Positions 14,554 to 22,913 of a stretch of DNA of 23,831 nucleotides are shown here, piece after piece. The translations under genes and the position numbers were made by a program. Under the pieces are notes generated by a model that made no database searches, was not told the DNA's origin, and worked only from the letters and a program-made list of their open reading frames with translations. Position 1 is the stretch's first letter; each line of letters starts with the position of its first letter. The DNA is from JALXDT01 sp964634755. GTDB lineage: Bacteria > Acidobacteriota > Aminicenantia > JAMOAD01. The stretch lies in NCBI GenBank assembly GCA_964634755.1, contig CAZWJH010000033.1, positions 1-23,831 on the forward strand, in the 5' to 3' direction.

Positions 14554-15514
14554 CCATAACTGCTTTTATGGTATGTACTCTGTTCTCCGCTTCGTCAAAT
14601 ACTCTTGAGTGTTTGCCTTCAAAAACAGCTTCTTCAACTTCACAGATCTCAGGGAACTTTTTAGCTAATTCTGTTTCATTGTTATGAAAAGAGGGAAGGC
14701 AGTGTAAAAATATCACATCATCGTTGTCAGTCATTTCTATTAATTTTTGAGTTACTTTGTATGGTTTTAAAAGAGCTATTCTTTCGGGGATTTTATCCTC
14801 TTCTCCCATTGATGCCCATACATCCGTATAAATAACATCTGCTCCTATTACTCCTTGTTCGACATTGGATGTTATCGTTATTTTAGCTCCGCTGTCTTTG
14901 GCAAACTCTTCGCTCTCTTTTACAAGCTCTTTTTCAGGGAAAAGAGATACTGGAGAAACAATCCTAAAATCCATTCCCATTTTTGCGGCACCAATCATAA
15001 GGGAATTTGCCATATTGTTTCTCCCATCTCCAACATAAGCAAATTTTATCCCTTTCAAAAAACCTCTTTCCTCCAAAACAGTCATAAAATCTGCAAGAAC
15101 TTGAGTAGGATGGTATTTATCGGTTAGTCCGTTCCATACGGGTACTCCTGCGTATTCAGCTAAAATCTCAACTGTTTCATGCTTGAATCCTCTGAATTCT
15201 ATTCCGTCAAACATTCTTCCCAAAACTCTTGCAGTATCTTTTACTGTCTCCTTTTTTCCTAATTGGATATCATTTTTACCAAGATACTCGGGATGTGCTC
15301 CCTCGTCAACGGCAGCAACCACAAAGGCGGCCCTCGTTCTTGTGGAAGGTTTTTCAAAAATTAAAGCAATGTTTTTCCCTTCAAGATTTTTTGAACTGAT
15401 GCCTGCGTATTTATCTTTTTTAAGTTTAATAGAGAGATCCAAAAGGAATTTTATTTCCTTTTGAGTAAAATCCTTAAGTGTTAAGAAATTTCTACCTTTT
15501 AAATTGTATGCCAT
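14534..15514 (-). CDS. argF: Ornithine carbamoyltransferase
   Basis: 326 residues. Joins carbamoyl phosphate and ornithine to citrulline, in arginine synthesis. Carbamoyl-phosphate site STRTR (57-61), HPTQ (135-138), the ornithine-binding DVWASMG (231-237) and catalytic HCLP (271-274) are all present, ending with the usual NRVHTIKAVMVATLG. Catabolic ArcB has the same motifs, but no arcA or arcC is nearby, so the anabolic role is preferred. Strong GGAGGG ribosome site; own extended -10 promoter; its 3' end overlaps the ABC ATPase gene. Confidence 0.93.
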   Translation of the reverse strand: MAYNLKGRNFLTLKDFTQKEIKFLLDLSIKLKKDKYAGISSKNLEGKNIALIFEKPSTRTRAAFVVAAVDEGAHPEYLGKNDIQLGKKETVKDTARVLGRMFDGIEFRGFKHETVEILAEYAGVPVWNGLTDKYHPTQVLADFMTVLEERGFLKGIKFAYVGDGRNNMANSLMIGAAKMGMDFRIVSPVSLFPEKELVKESEEFAKDSGAKITITSNVEQGVIGADVIYTDVWASMGEEDKIPERIALLKPYKVTQKLIEMTDNDDVIFLHCLPSFHNNETELAKKFPEICEVEEAVFEGKHSRVFDEAENRVHTIKAVMVATLGK

Positions 15515-15543
15515 AATGACCCTCCTCAGTAAATTTGTGCAAT

Positions 15544-15552
15544 ATTATAACA
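15544..15552 (-). promoter_or_regulatory. argF promoter, extended -10
   Basis: TGTTATAAT on the minus strand: TGn plus a perfect TATAAT at 15544-15549. No convincing -35, as expected for extended -10 promoters. Predicted +1 near 15537 gives a 23-nt leader with the ribosome site. Confidence 0.55.
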
Positions 15553-15607
15553 CTAAACTTGATAAAGCCGAAAGGATTTTGAAACCTTTAAATAGAAAGA
15601 TAAGTTC

Positions 15608-15636
15608 TTGACATCTCTATCTTACTTTTTTAATAT
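15608..15636 (+). promoter_or_regulatory. Promoter of the beta-mannosidase gene
   Basis: Perfect TTGACA (15608-15613), 17-bp spacer, TAATAT (15631-15636). Predicted +1 near 15643 leaves about 10 nt before ATG 15653 with no ribosome site. The TTG at 15608, an in-frame possible start, is the -35 box itself and is not used as the start. Confidence 0.7.
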
Positions 15637-15652
15637 TTTATTAAGTTTAATT

Positions 15653-18193
15653 ATGAAAAGGTGTGAATATTTTATTTTAATTGTTTTGTTAATTTTTGCT
15701 TTACCCACTTATTCTTTTAGTCAATTTCTCAGTGAAGATTATTATAAAATTGATCTTACAGATAAAGTGTGGAAATTTGGGGAAGTTAGAAAAAACTTAA
15801 AGTACAAGGCAACCATCCCCGGAACGGTTCAGACGGATCTTTTAAAAAATGGACTTATAGAAGATCCATATTTTGGAGATAATGAGAGTAGATACTCTTG
15901 GATAGGAGATAAAGATTGGGAATATTGGACAGATTTTGAGGTGGATGAAAAAATACTCGAGAGAGAAAATATTGAATTGATTTTTAAGGGATTGGATACT
16001 TATGCGGATGTGTTTTTGAATGATAAACTTATATTGAAAGCAAATAATTTTTTTAGAAAGTGGAGAGTGGATATAAAAAGTTTACTTTGTCCAGGTAAAA
16101 ATCGTCTGAAAATTGTTTTCCATTCACCTCTTAAAATAATTAAAAGAAAAAAAGAAAAGTATCCTTACCATAAAACAACAGCTGATTACATTTTTGTTAG
16201 AAAGCCTGCGTATCATTTTGGCTGGGATTGGGCTCCTGTTTATATTACCATGGGAGTTTGGAAACCTGTTTATATAGAGGCTTGGAGTGGTGTTAAACTA
16301 AACGGGGTCCAAGTTATTCAAAAACAGGTCTCGAAAGAAAGCGCAAAATTAGAATTTGTGATGGAGCTCATTTCTACACATAAAAGGAGAGCTAATATAG
16401 AATTATCTCAGGTTAATGAGAAAATAAAAGTTGTAAAAGAAGTGATACTTGAAAAGGGGAAAAATATCAAAACAATAGAGCTTGAAATAAAAAATCCTGA
16501 ACTCTGGTGGCCTCAGGGAATGGGAAAGCCTCATCTTTATCACTTTAATGTAAAAGTTTATACTAACGGACGAGTTAAGGCAGAGTGGGATGATTATATT
16601 GGAGTAAGAAAGGTGAAGCTTGTAAGGGAAAGGGATGATTTGGGTGAAAGTTTTTATTTCAAAGTGAATGGGGTTCCAGTTTTTATAAAAGGAGCGAACT
16701 ATGTTCCTCAGGATATGTTTATTCCCTCTGTATCAGAAAAAAGGTATGAAGCTCTTTTTAAAAATGTAATAAAGTCCAACATAAATATGCTTAGGGTTTG
16801 GGGAGGAGGATTTTATGAGAATGATATATTTTATAAACTCTGTGATAAATACGGAATTATGGTCTGGCAGGATTTTATGTTTGCCTGCGCTATGTATCCG
16901 GCAGATAGGGAATTTTTAGAGAATGTGAAAGAGGAAGCTATTTATAATATTAAGAGATTGAGAAATCATCCGTCATTGGTTCTCTGGTGTGGAAACAATG
17001 AGGTTTACGAAGGATGGAATCATTGGGGATGGCAGAAAATGTACAATCAAGAGCAGAGGGGAAAAATAGAGAATGATTATAGTAAACTCTTTAAGGAACT
17101 ATTACCTGAACTTGTAAAAAAATATGATGGAGAAAGAGATTACATACATACTTCCCCTTTTACCAACTGGGGAGAGCCTGAGTTAAATACTTCAGGTGAT
17201 GTTCACTACTGGGGAGTTTGGCATGGTAAAGAGCCTTTTGAGATTTTTAATAAAAAAAGTAAAATAGGGAGATTTGTTTCCGAGTTCGGGTTTCAGGGAT
17301 TGCCTGATACAAAGACAATAAAAGAGTTTACTCTGCCGGAGGATAGAAGACTTTATTCGAAGATTTTAAAAGCTCATGAAAAGCATCCTATAGGTTTTGA
17401 AATAATAGATAAATATATGAATGATTATTTTGGAAAACCTGTGATATTGGAGGATTATGTTTATGTAAGTCAACTTTTACAAGCATACGGAATTGGAGTG
17501 GCAATAGAAGCTCAAAGGAGAGCAAAGCCTTCTTGTATGGGCTCCATTTACTGGCAGCTAAATGATTGCTGGCCTGTGATTTCCTGGTCTGGAATTGATT
17601 GGAAAGGCAGATGGAAAGCTTTGCAGTATAGAATAAAAAAACTTTACGCTGATATTATTGTTTCTCCTTTTGAGGAAAGAAATTTTGTCAAAGTTCAGAT
17701 TATTTCTGATAAATTAAATGATGTAAAAGGGGAACTTTCTCTTAAACTTCTTGATTTTTATGGAAAAGTTTTGTGGGAAAAGAAATTTGATGTTTTTATT
17801 CCGGCAAATTCAAATGACACTTATTTCAAAATTCAGAGAGAAAAACTTTTGAAAGGAAGAAATAAAAGTTCAACTTTTCTTTACATAACTCTTTTTGGTA
17901 CTAATGGGAAGCTCATTTCCGAAAGATATTATTATTTTGTCAAACCTAAAGAGCTTAATCTTTTGCGTCCCATTGTAAAGGTTAAAATTTGGAAGATAAA
18001 AGATGGTTACAATATAGAAATTATATCAGACAGGCTTGCAAAAAATCTGTTTTTAAGTTTTGGTAATTATGAAGGCTTTTTCACTGACAATTTTTTTGAT
18101 CTTATTTCTAATAAGAGAAAAAGAATTAAATTTATTACAGACCAAAAAATCAAAGATCCTTTAATTTCTCTTAAACTTATGGTTTATGAATAA
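15653..18193 (+). CDS. Secreted GH2 beta-mannosidase
   Basis: 846 residues from the chosen ATG. An N-terminal signal peptide (about 1-23, MKRCEYFILIVLLIFALP then YSFSQ) predicts export. Next come a jelly-roll sugar-binding domain with the GH2 IPGTVQTDLLKNGLI block, immunoglobulin-like regions, and the TIM-barrel with acid/base E450 (WCGNNE) and nucleophile E544 (SEFGFQ). Their 94-residue spacing matches characterised GH2 mannosidases such as BtMan2A. KPAYHFGWDWAP fits this subfamily rather than beta-galactosidase. It probably trims terminal beta-mannose from mannan oligosaccharides or glycans. It stands alone, with no transporter or other glycosidase beside it. A longer reading from TTG 15608 would put extra residues before the signal peptide and overlaps the promoter, so it was rejected. 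Confidence 0.9.
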   Translation: MKRCEYFILIVLLIFALPTYSFSQFLSEDYYKIDLTDKVWKFGEVRKNLKYKATIPGTVQTDLLKNGLIEDPYFGDNESRYSWIGDKDWEYWTDFEVDEKILERENIELIFKGLDTYADVFLNDKLILKANNFFRKWRVDIKSLLCPGKNRLKIVFHSPLKIIKRKKEKYPYHKTTADYIFVRKPAYHFGWDWAPVYITMGVWKPVYIEAWSGVKLNGVQVIQKQVSKESAKLEFVMELISTHKRRANIELSQVNEKIKVVKEVILEKGKNIKTIELEIKNPELWWPQGMGKPHLYHFNVKVYTNGRVKAEWDDYIGVRKVKLVRERDDLGESFYFKVNGVPVFIKGANYVPQDMFIPSVSEKRYEALFKNVIKSNINMLRVWGGGFYENDIFYKLCDKYGIMVWQDFMFACAMYPADREFLENVKEEAIYNIKRLRNHPSLVLWCGNNEVYEGWNHWGWQKMYNQEQRGKIENDYSKLFKELLPELVKKYDGERDYIHTSPFTNWGEPELNTSGDVHYWGVWHGKEPFEIFNKKSKIGRFVSEFGFQGLPDTKTIKEFTLPEDRRLYSKILKAHEKHPIGFEIIDKYMNDYFGKPVILEDYVYVSQLLQAYGIGVAIEAQRRAKPSCMGSIYWQLNDCWPVISWSGIDWKGRWKALQYRIKKLYADIIVSPFEERNFVKVQIISDKLNDVKGELSLKLLDFYGKVLWEKKFDVFIPANSNDTYFKIQREKLLKGRNKSSTFLYITLFGTNGKLISERYYYFVKPKELNLLRPIVKVKIWKIKDGYNIEIISDRLAKNLFLSFGNYEGFFTDNFFDLISNKRKRIKFITDQKIKDPLISLKLMVYE

Positions 18194-18213
18194 AATTTAT
18201 TAGTAAATTTTTT
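18192..18213. terminator. AT-only hairpin between convergent genes
   Basis: AAAATTTA (18192-18199), loop TTAG, TAAATTTT (18204-18211), a perfect 8-bp inverted repeat overlapping the mannosidase stop and reaching into the stop of the opposite gene. With no G-C pairs its strength as a terminator is doubtful. Confidence 0.35.
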
Positions 18214-18718
18214 GGGCTATTTCAAGATGTTTTAATTCAATAAGTTTTGAGCCTTTGTATTTTACAAAAACAATGGCTTCAAGAATTTTCCATTCGCTTT
18301 TATTATTTTCAAATGCTTCTGCACTTGAGCCTATATATCCGTGAATGCAGGAAATTCTGACTTTTTCTCCTGTTTCTCCTATTGGAATTTTTTTAGAGGG
18401 ATAAATTTTCCATCCTGTATCAAAGTCTATCTTATCTCCTTTGACTTTGAAAGTGACTACAAAGTTTAGTGTTCCCTTTGCTATTGGCTCTTTCAATGAA
18501 TTTTTAACAGCAATTTCAACAAATGGTAAGATCTTGATTTTATTCAATGCTCTTTCGGAGATAAACCATCCTGTTTTAAGGTCAGCAAGCTCAATTCCTT
18601 TTTTTATTTCCTCTTCGGAAGGAGTTTTCAGAGATAATCCGCCTGTAATTTTGTAAATCCCCCAAAAAACAATAATCCCAATGATTAAAATTAAAATCCA
18701 TAATGTTTTGTTCTTCAT
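18200..18718 (-). CDS. Hypothetical protein with N-terminal membrane anchor
   Basis: 172 residues, not recognised. An N-terminal hydrophobic helix (about 5-24, with Lys on the cytoplasmic side) anchors a polar domain of about 140 residues that alternates beta-like stretches (LNFVVTFKVKGDKIDF, VRISCIHGYIG, AIVFVKYKGSKLIELKHL), probably a periplasmic or extracellular beta-fold, perhaps immunoglobulin-like. One cysteine only. The ATG follows the apgM stop with no intervening base (TAAATG) and GGAG just upstream lies in apgM, so it is translationally coupled to apgM. No functional link to glycolysis is apparent. Confidence 0.7.
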   Translation of the reverse strand: MKNKTLWILILIIGIIVFWGIYKITGGLSLKTPSEEEIKKGIELADLKTGWFISERALNKIKILPFVEIAVKNSLKEPIAKGTLNFVVTFKVKGDKIDFDTGWKIYPSKKIPIGETGEKVRISCIHGYIGSSAEAFENNKSEWKILEAIVFVKYKGSKLIELKHLEIAQKIY

Positions 18719-19930
18719 TTATGCTCCGTATTTTTTTAATTTCAAAGTATTTGCAAGCAGAAGAGGTAAAATGTCTGTTGCCGGAAAAGTGCCGTAAATC
18801 CCTTTTGCGCACTCTTTTTCAGTAAAAACTTTAACTTCATCTTTTATTATGTAGGGAGAGTATAGAAGAAACGGATTTGGATGCCAAGAATGACCACTAA
18901 TTTTGCAGGGCGTTGAGTGATCCCCTGTAATTGCAATTGCATCAGGATTTAAAGATAAAATTTCAGGAAGTATTTGATCAACTTTTTCTATTATTTTCAC
19001 TTTATTTTCAAAATTGCCATCTTCTCCGTAAGAATCGGTTTTTTTTATGTGAATGTAAAAGAAGTCATAGTTATTCCACTCTTTTTTCAAGGTTATAATT
19101 TCATCGTCTATCTCTGGCCCAACTTCCAGAACATTCATTCCCACCAATTTTGCAAGTCCTCTATACATCGGATAATTCGCAATTGCCGCAGGATTAAGCT
19201 TAAATATCTTTTGCATTGGTTGAATCATAGGATATTCTGAAAATCCTCTTAAAAGAAGAGCATTTGCAGGATGGCTGTCCTTTAAAACAACTATGGCTTT
19301 TTTCATAAATTTTGTTACAATATTTGCAGTAAATTCAGCATTTTCATTATTTTCGAGTGGTTCCGGGAATTTTATCGGAAGCCCCTCTTTTTGCGGATCT
19401 GCATCGGATATCTTGTCAGAAAGCTCAGGGTGTTTTAATTTAATAACAAATCTATGCTCTTTCCCGGAATAAAGGGATATTTTAACTCCATCTATCTCTT
19501 TTATATTTTCTGATAAGAGTTTTATTATTTCCTGATTTTTTTCAGTTGGAATTCTTCCCGCTCTTCTGTCTGTTACTATTCCCTCTCTGTCAATGGTACA
19601 AAAATTACCCCTTGCAACTACCTCATGTTCATGAACATCAACATCAATTCCGAGAGCTTCAAGAATTCCTCTTCCGACATTGTATTTTATTGGGTCATAA
19701 CCGAATAAGGAGAAATGTGCAGGCCCACTACCGGGGGTGATTCCTGTTAGAACAGGTATTGTTCTCCCGCAGGAAGATTTTTCTGCAAGAGCATCCAAAT
19801 TGGGCTTTTTTGCAGCTTCAAGAGCGGTTTTCCCATTTAGAGGAAGCCCCCCCACTCCGTCCATAATTAAAAGCACAATTTTTTTCTCATTCCTGATACT
19901 CAATTCTTCAAAAATCTTTTCTCTGTCCAT
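18719..19930 (-). CDS. apgM: 2,3-bisphosphoglycerate-independent phosphoglycerate mutase, archaeal type
   Basis: 403 residues, the length typical of ApgM. It interconverts 3- and 2-phosphoglycerate in glycolysis/gluconeogenesis. An alkaline-phosphatase fold is shown by the metal Asp D24 in LIMDGVGG, the phosphoserine nucleophile S68 in TPGSGPAH, the Y-N-VGRG-LEALG block, RNPYM-like ANYPMYRGLAKLVGM and the C-terminal metal motif GDHSTPC with SGHSWHPNP. It is not the GpmI type, which is longer. Good ribosome site GGAGGTT and a near-consensus promoter with only a 12-13 nt leader. Found in archaea and in scattered bacteria, including thermophiles. Confidence 0.94.
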   Translation of the reverse strand: MDREKIFEELSIRNEKKIVLLIMDGVGGLPLNGKTALEAAKKPNLDALAEKSSCGRTIPVLTGITPGSGPAHFSLFGYDPIKYNVGRGILEALGIDVDVHEHEVVARGNFCTIDREGIVTDRRAGRIPTEKNQEIIKLLSENIKEIDGVKISLYSGKEHRFVIKLKHPELSDKISDADPQKEGLPIKFPEPLENNENAEFTANIVTKFMKKAIVVLKDSHPANALLLRGFSEYPMIQPMQKIFKLNPAAIANYPMYRGLAKLVGMNVLEVGPEIDDEIITLKKEWNNYDFFYIHIKKTDSYGEDGNFENKVKIIEKVDQILPEILSLNPDAIAITGDHSTPCKISGHSWHPNPFLLYSPYIIKDEVKVFTEKECAKGIYGTFPATDILPLLLANTLKLKKYGA

Positions 19931-19949
19931 TTCTAACCTCCGCTTTTAT

Positions 19950-19977
19950 ATTATAAGCCAACAAGAATAAGTGTCAA
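19950..19977 (-). promoter_or_regulatory. apgM promoter
   Basis: On the minus strand TTGACA (19972-19977), 16-bp spacer, TATAAT (19950-19955): both boxes perfect, the strongest promoter in the window. Predicted +1 near 19943, leader about 12 nt containing GGAGG. Confidence 0.85.
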
Positions 19978-20006
19978 GTTTATGGACTATATTGAATAAA
20001 GAAAAG

Positions 20007-20561
20007 TTAAAATAAAAACATAATTTTTTTCTCTCTTACTATAATTTTTTTTATCTCATAGTTCGGGCAAAAACCTTCAAAGTATTGTTTAAATTCCGGG
20101 GGGATTTTTGAAATTAAACTCAAAGCGAGTTGATTATCAAGGGTTAGCCCATTGATGTTTAAAAATAATAATTTTATTTGAAAACACCCATTATTTATAT
20201 TTTTTAATTTTAATTGAGAATTGATATCAATTATTGAATCTCTTAATAATGATAAATAACTGTCTTTTATGGCATTACTGTTGAAAAACATAATAATCCT
20301 TATTTTTATTAAATTATTATTATTAAGTTTTATTTTAACCCATTTTACATCATCAGTGAAAATCTTTTCTCTGTAAAAGTAAAAATATGAATTTACCTCG
20401 TCTTCGGATATTATTATTTTTTTTGCCTTGACTTTTTTTGTAAGAATAGAGTTTAAAAGGCGGTTTACTTTATCCGCTGAGCTTTTCTCAAGTTTCCCGT
20501 AAGCAGGTAGTAAGAGTAGTATGATACTTAGGGAAAATAAAAGAATCCTATTAATTCTCAC
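20007..20561 (-). CDS. Hypothetical secreted protein
   Basis: 184 residues, not recognised. Begins with a signal peptide (about 1-22: RINRILLFSLSIILLLLPAY), so the product is exported. The rest is Asn- and Lys-rich with alternating beta strands (VKWVKIKLNNNNLIKIRIIMFF, QIKLLFLNINGL), resembling a small beta-sheet domain; one Cys in each of GCFQ and GFCPNY could form a disulfide. Start is GTG, overlapping the thyX stop by 11 bases, with a poor ribosome site. It ends the pgsA-DUF89-thyX run just before the apgM promoter. Confidence 0.65.
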   Translation of the reverse strand: MRINRILLFSLSIILLLLPAYGKLEKSSADKVNRLLNSILTKKVKAKKIIISEDEVNSYFYFYREKIFTDDVKWVKIKLNNNNLIKIRIIMFFNSNAIKDSYLSLLRDSIIDINSQLKLKNINNGCFQIKLLFLNINGLTLDNQLALSLISKIPPEFKQYFEGFCPNYEIKKIIVREKKIMFLF

Positions 20562-21315
20562 GCTTTATAACCAATTTTTTCTCTTCATCTATTGAAAAAT
20601 CATAAAAAACGGCGGGAAAGAGTTCTTTTAAAATTTTTGCTACCTCAACTGCAAAATTTCTGATTTCCCACTGTGCTGTTGGATGCCCCCTTAGCTCTAA
20701 AATGTGTCGCCATTCTCTTAAGTTAGCACTTATTACAATTTCACTTTCGACTGCATTAGGGAGTACAAATCTCGAATCTTCTTTTTTTATTTTGAGAGAT
20801 CTTAGTTTTGAATATGTCTCTTTTGCGTATTCCATGAACTCTTTGAATATTTTCAAAGCTTCCTGGTTTTTTTCTATCGAAAGGGGAATTACAAAATTAA
20901 AATTTTCTTCATTTACATATCTTTGTGATTGCTGTGTAAATGCTGCCAGACGATGCCTTACAAGTTGATGGGTGAAAGCTCTGGAGCCTCCTTTTACTTT
21001 AAATGTTGCAAATGAATGCTCCAAAACAGAATGATGTCCCGAGCGGATTAGCATTTCAATGAATTTTGCCGCTGTATTTTCCCACCTCTTTTTAACTTTC
21101 CATTTTTTACCTTCAAATTCAATTAAATCTCCTTCTTTTGAATTTCTAAGCTTTGGGTATTTTTCCGAGTAAACCAATTTTTCTTCATTTTCACGGGCAA
21201 TCCTAAAAATGGGGTAATCACTCTTTTTATCAAAAGAAAGATAAGCAGTTCTTCCTGCTTCTTCAATTATTTTTTCAGCATCAGGGGTAAAACCAATAAG
21301 TTCAACTTTAATCAT
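20551..21315 (-). CDS. thyX: FAD-dependent thymidylate synthase
   Basis: 254 residues. Makes dTMP from dUMP with methylene-tetrahydrofolate and FAD/NADPH, replacing ThyA. The ThyX motif RHRx7S is present as RHRLAAFTQQS (R120-S130), followed by QRYV and, near the C-terminus, the ELRGHPTAQWEIR block. It is longer near the N-terminus than usual: about 55 residues lie between the first helix (RTAYLSFD) and the conserved LIRSGHHSVLEH, including a GDLIEFEGKKWKVKKRW stretch like a beta-hairpin. The ATG shares four bases with the DUF89 stop (ATGA) and has a GGGAGG site. Use of ThyX is common in organisms without DHFR; folA is not seen here. Confidence 0.94.
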   Translation of the reverse strand: MIKVELIGFTPDAEKIIEEAGRTAYLSFDKKSDYPIFRIARENEEKLVYSEKYPKLRNSKEGDLIEFEGKKWKVKKRWENTAAKFIEMLIRSGHHSVLEHSFATFKVKGGSRAFTHQLVRHRLAAFTQQSQRYVNEENFNFVIPLSIEKNQEALKIFKEFMEYAKETYSKLRSLKIKKEDSRFVLPNAVESEIVISANLREWRHILELRGHPTAQWEIRNFAVEVAKILKELFPAVFYDFSIDEEKKLVIKREN

Positions 21316-22217
21316 ATGAAATCCTCCCTTAAAATTACAGCAAGGCTTAATTTTCCTCTTAATCCGAATTTAGTTGAAACAAGATCACATTTTGTTCTGA
21401 AAAGATTAACAATTGTTCCCTCTATTTCATTAAAATGTTTTGAAAATTCATAATAATTTGCCTGACCTTTTGATATGATTAAATCCGCCTTTTTTACTTC
21501 TTCTTTTAACTCATCACTCATTTCTTCAAAAGAAATACCGAGAGTATCAGGCCCAGCTAAAACAGTTTTTACCGGTAACTCTGTAATTCCGACGAATTCC
21601 AGATCTTCAAATATTATATCACTTGTAATTGTTCCTCCTCTGTAAACAACACTTACCTTTTTATTCTTCTCAAGAAAATATTTAATTAATAATTTATCAA
21701 AAGCTATTTCTCCAACATTATCAAGAACATAGAGAATTCTCTGGGAATTATTAACTGTGTTGAAAATCTTCTCGGATTCATCAATGTCAAGCGGTTTTTT
21801 AAATGTTGTATAAAGAATTTTATAAAAATCATCCAAAGTTAGATTATATCCTGTGCCAACAGTCCTGAAATCCAGTTCATTACCTGTTATAGCCCATTTT
21901 ATAAGTTCTTTAAATTTTTCTAAATCCTTTTTGTCTGACAATTCTTTTTCCACTTTTTTACTCAGCTCAAGTCCAACTTGATTGCATTTGTCTCTAATTT
22001 CTTTAAAAAGATTATCTTTTTTATAGTATTTTTTTATTATTCTGTGGCATCTTGTAATATAATATGAAGGTGTTTTTGTATAATCTAACCCTTGAGCAAT
22101 AAAACTCACGACCTGGTTTGTTAGCTTTTGCTTAACTTCAATAGAGTCTTCAATTAAATCCAAAGCGCCTATAATATCATCAATAAAGCAGGGGATACAT
22201 TTTAAATTAGTTTCCAT
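21312..22217 (-). CDS. DUF89 (damage-control phosphatase-like) protein
   Basis: 301 residues. DUF89 proteins are metal-dependent phosphatases thought to clear damaged or overflow phosphometabolites; they relate to yeast YMR027W/ARMT1 and the CoaA-linked DUF89. Seen here: an N-terminal CxxC (C7, C10), an archaeal/thermophile subgroup mark; the metal-binding YVLDNVGE (D166, N167); the second site IISKGQANYY (K250, N254); and LFRTKCD near residue 280. The true substrate is unknown. It lies between pgsA and thyX, overlapping thyX by 4 bases and 9 bp from pgsA, so it could act on a phosphorylated product of nucleotide or lipid precursor metabolism, but that is only a guess from position. Confidence 0.85.
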   Translation of the reverse strand: METNLKCIPCFIDDIIGALDLIEDSIEVKQKLTNQVVSFIAQGLDYTKTPSYYITRCHRIIKKYYKKDNLFKEIRDKCNQVGLELSKKVEKELSDKKDLEKFKELIKWAITGNELDFRTVGTGYNLTLDDFYKILYTTFKKPLDIDESEKIFNTVNNSQRILYVLDNVGEIAFDKLLIKYFLEKNKKVSVVYRGGTITSDIIFEDLEFVGITELPVKTVLAGPDTLGISFEEMSDELKEEVKKADLIISKGQANYYEFSKHFNEIEGTIVNLFRTKCDLVSTKFGLRGKLSLAVILREDFI

Positions 22218-22226
22218 ATTTCTATC

Positions 22227-22799
22227 CTATTTTTTTATCTTTTTTATGTGGTGAAAATTTCCAATTAAATAATCAATAGCGGAATAAAGAGTTACAAGTG
22301 TGATAAATAGAAAGATGTAATATATTAAGGTGTTTAAATTAAATTTGTACGTTACATTAAATAAATTCTTGATATTTGTTAAAAAAAGCACTCCCAAAAC
22401 ACCAAATGCTTGAGCCTCTGCTTTGATTTTTCCGCTAATCCTTGCTGCTACAACTTCCCCTCTTAATGAAGCTACCAGTCTAATTACACTGACGGTGGAA
22501 TCTCTGTAAAAAATAATTAAAACCATCCATCCCGGCATTAAGCCGGCGGTCAGGAAAGTGATAAAATATGTAAACCTTGCAAGACTGTCTGCAAAAGGAT
22601 CAAAGATTTTTCCAAAATCTGTTATTTGTTTATATCTTCTTGCCATTAAACCATCAAAAAAATCTGATAGCTCTATAATACCACAAAGGATTAAAGCTAT
22701 AAGTTTTCCCCATTTCCCTCCATAAACAAAACTTATAAAAAAAAGAGGTGCTATTAAAAATCTTAAAGTTGTCAATTTATTAGGAGTATTCATTTTCAT
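22227..22799 (-). CDS. pgsA: CDP-alcohol phosphatidyltransferase (phosphatidylglycerophosphate synthase-like)
   Basis: 190 residues, hydrophobic with several transmembrane segments. The family motif Dx2DGx2ARx8Gx3Dx3D is complete: D46, D49-G50, A53-R54, G63, D67, D71 (SDFFDGLMARRYKQ then DFGKIFDPFADS). Transfers a phosphatidyl group from CDP-diacylglycerol to an alcohol; N-terminal NKLTTLRFLIAPLF and the length favour glycerol-3-phosphate as acceptor (PgsA), making phosphatidylglycerol-phosphate at the inner membrane. Other CDP-alcohol enzymes share the motif, so the acceptor is not proven. Starts at ATG 22799, which coincides with the predicted transcription start; a second ATG two codons in is an alternative. 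Confidence 0.85.
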   Translation of the reverse strand: MKMNTPNKLTTLRFLIAPLFFISFVYGGKWGKLIALILCGIIELSDFFDGLMARRYKQITDFGKIFDPFADSLARFTYFITFLTAGLMPGWMVLIIFYRDSTVSVIRLVASLRGEVVAARISGKIKAEAQAFGVLGVLFLTNIKNLFNVTYKFNLNTLIYYIFLFITLVTLYSAIDYLIGNFHHIKKIKK

Positions 22800-22805
22800 G
22801 AAGTA

Positions 22806-22834
22806 ATTATATTAAAATATGTTAGAATATTCAA
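22806..22834 (-). promoter_or_regulatory. Leaderless promoter of the pgsA operon
   Basis: On the minus strand TTGAAT (22829-22834), 17-bp spacer, perfect TATAAT (22806-22811), then six bases and the ATG. Predicted +1 is the A of the ATG itself. No ribosome site is possible before this start. Confidence 0.65.
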
Positions 22835-22888
22835 GAAGCTTATTCATAGTAGAAAAAAATTAAAGATCTTGGCTTTAAAAGATGTTTC

Positions 22889-22913
22889 AAAATATTTCCT
22901 ATAAAAATATTTT
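22889..22913. repeat. AT-only inverted repeat
   Basis: AAAATATTT (22889-22897), 7-base loop, AAATATTTT (22905-22913). It directly abuts the next inverted repeat. In AT-rich DNA such a palindrome can be chance. Confidence 0.35.

Noticed and set aside
15608..15652. TTG start for the beta-mannosidase
   Set aside because: The TTG is part of a perfect TTGACA -35 box with a matching -10, and it would add residues before a clean signal peptide.
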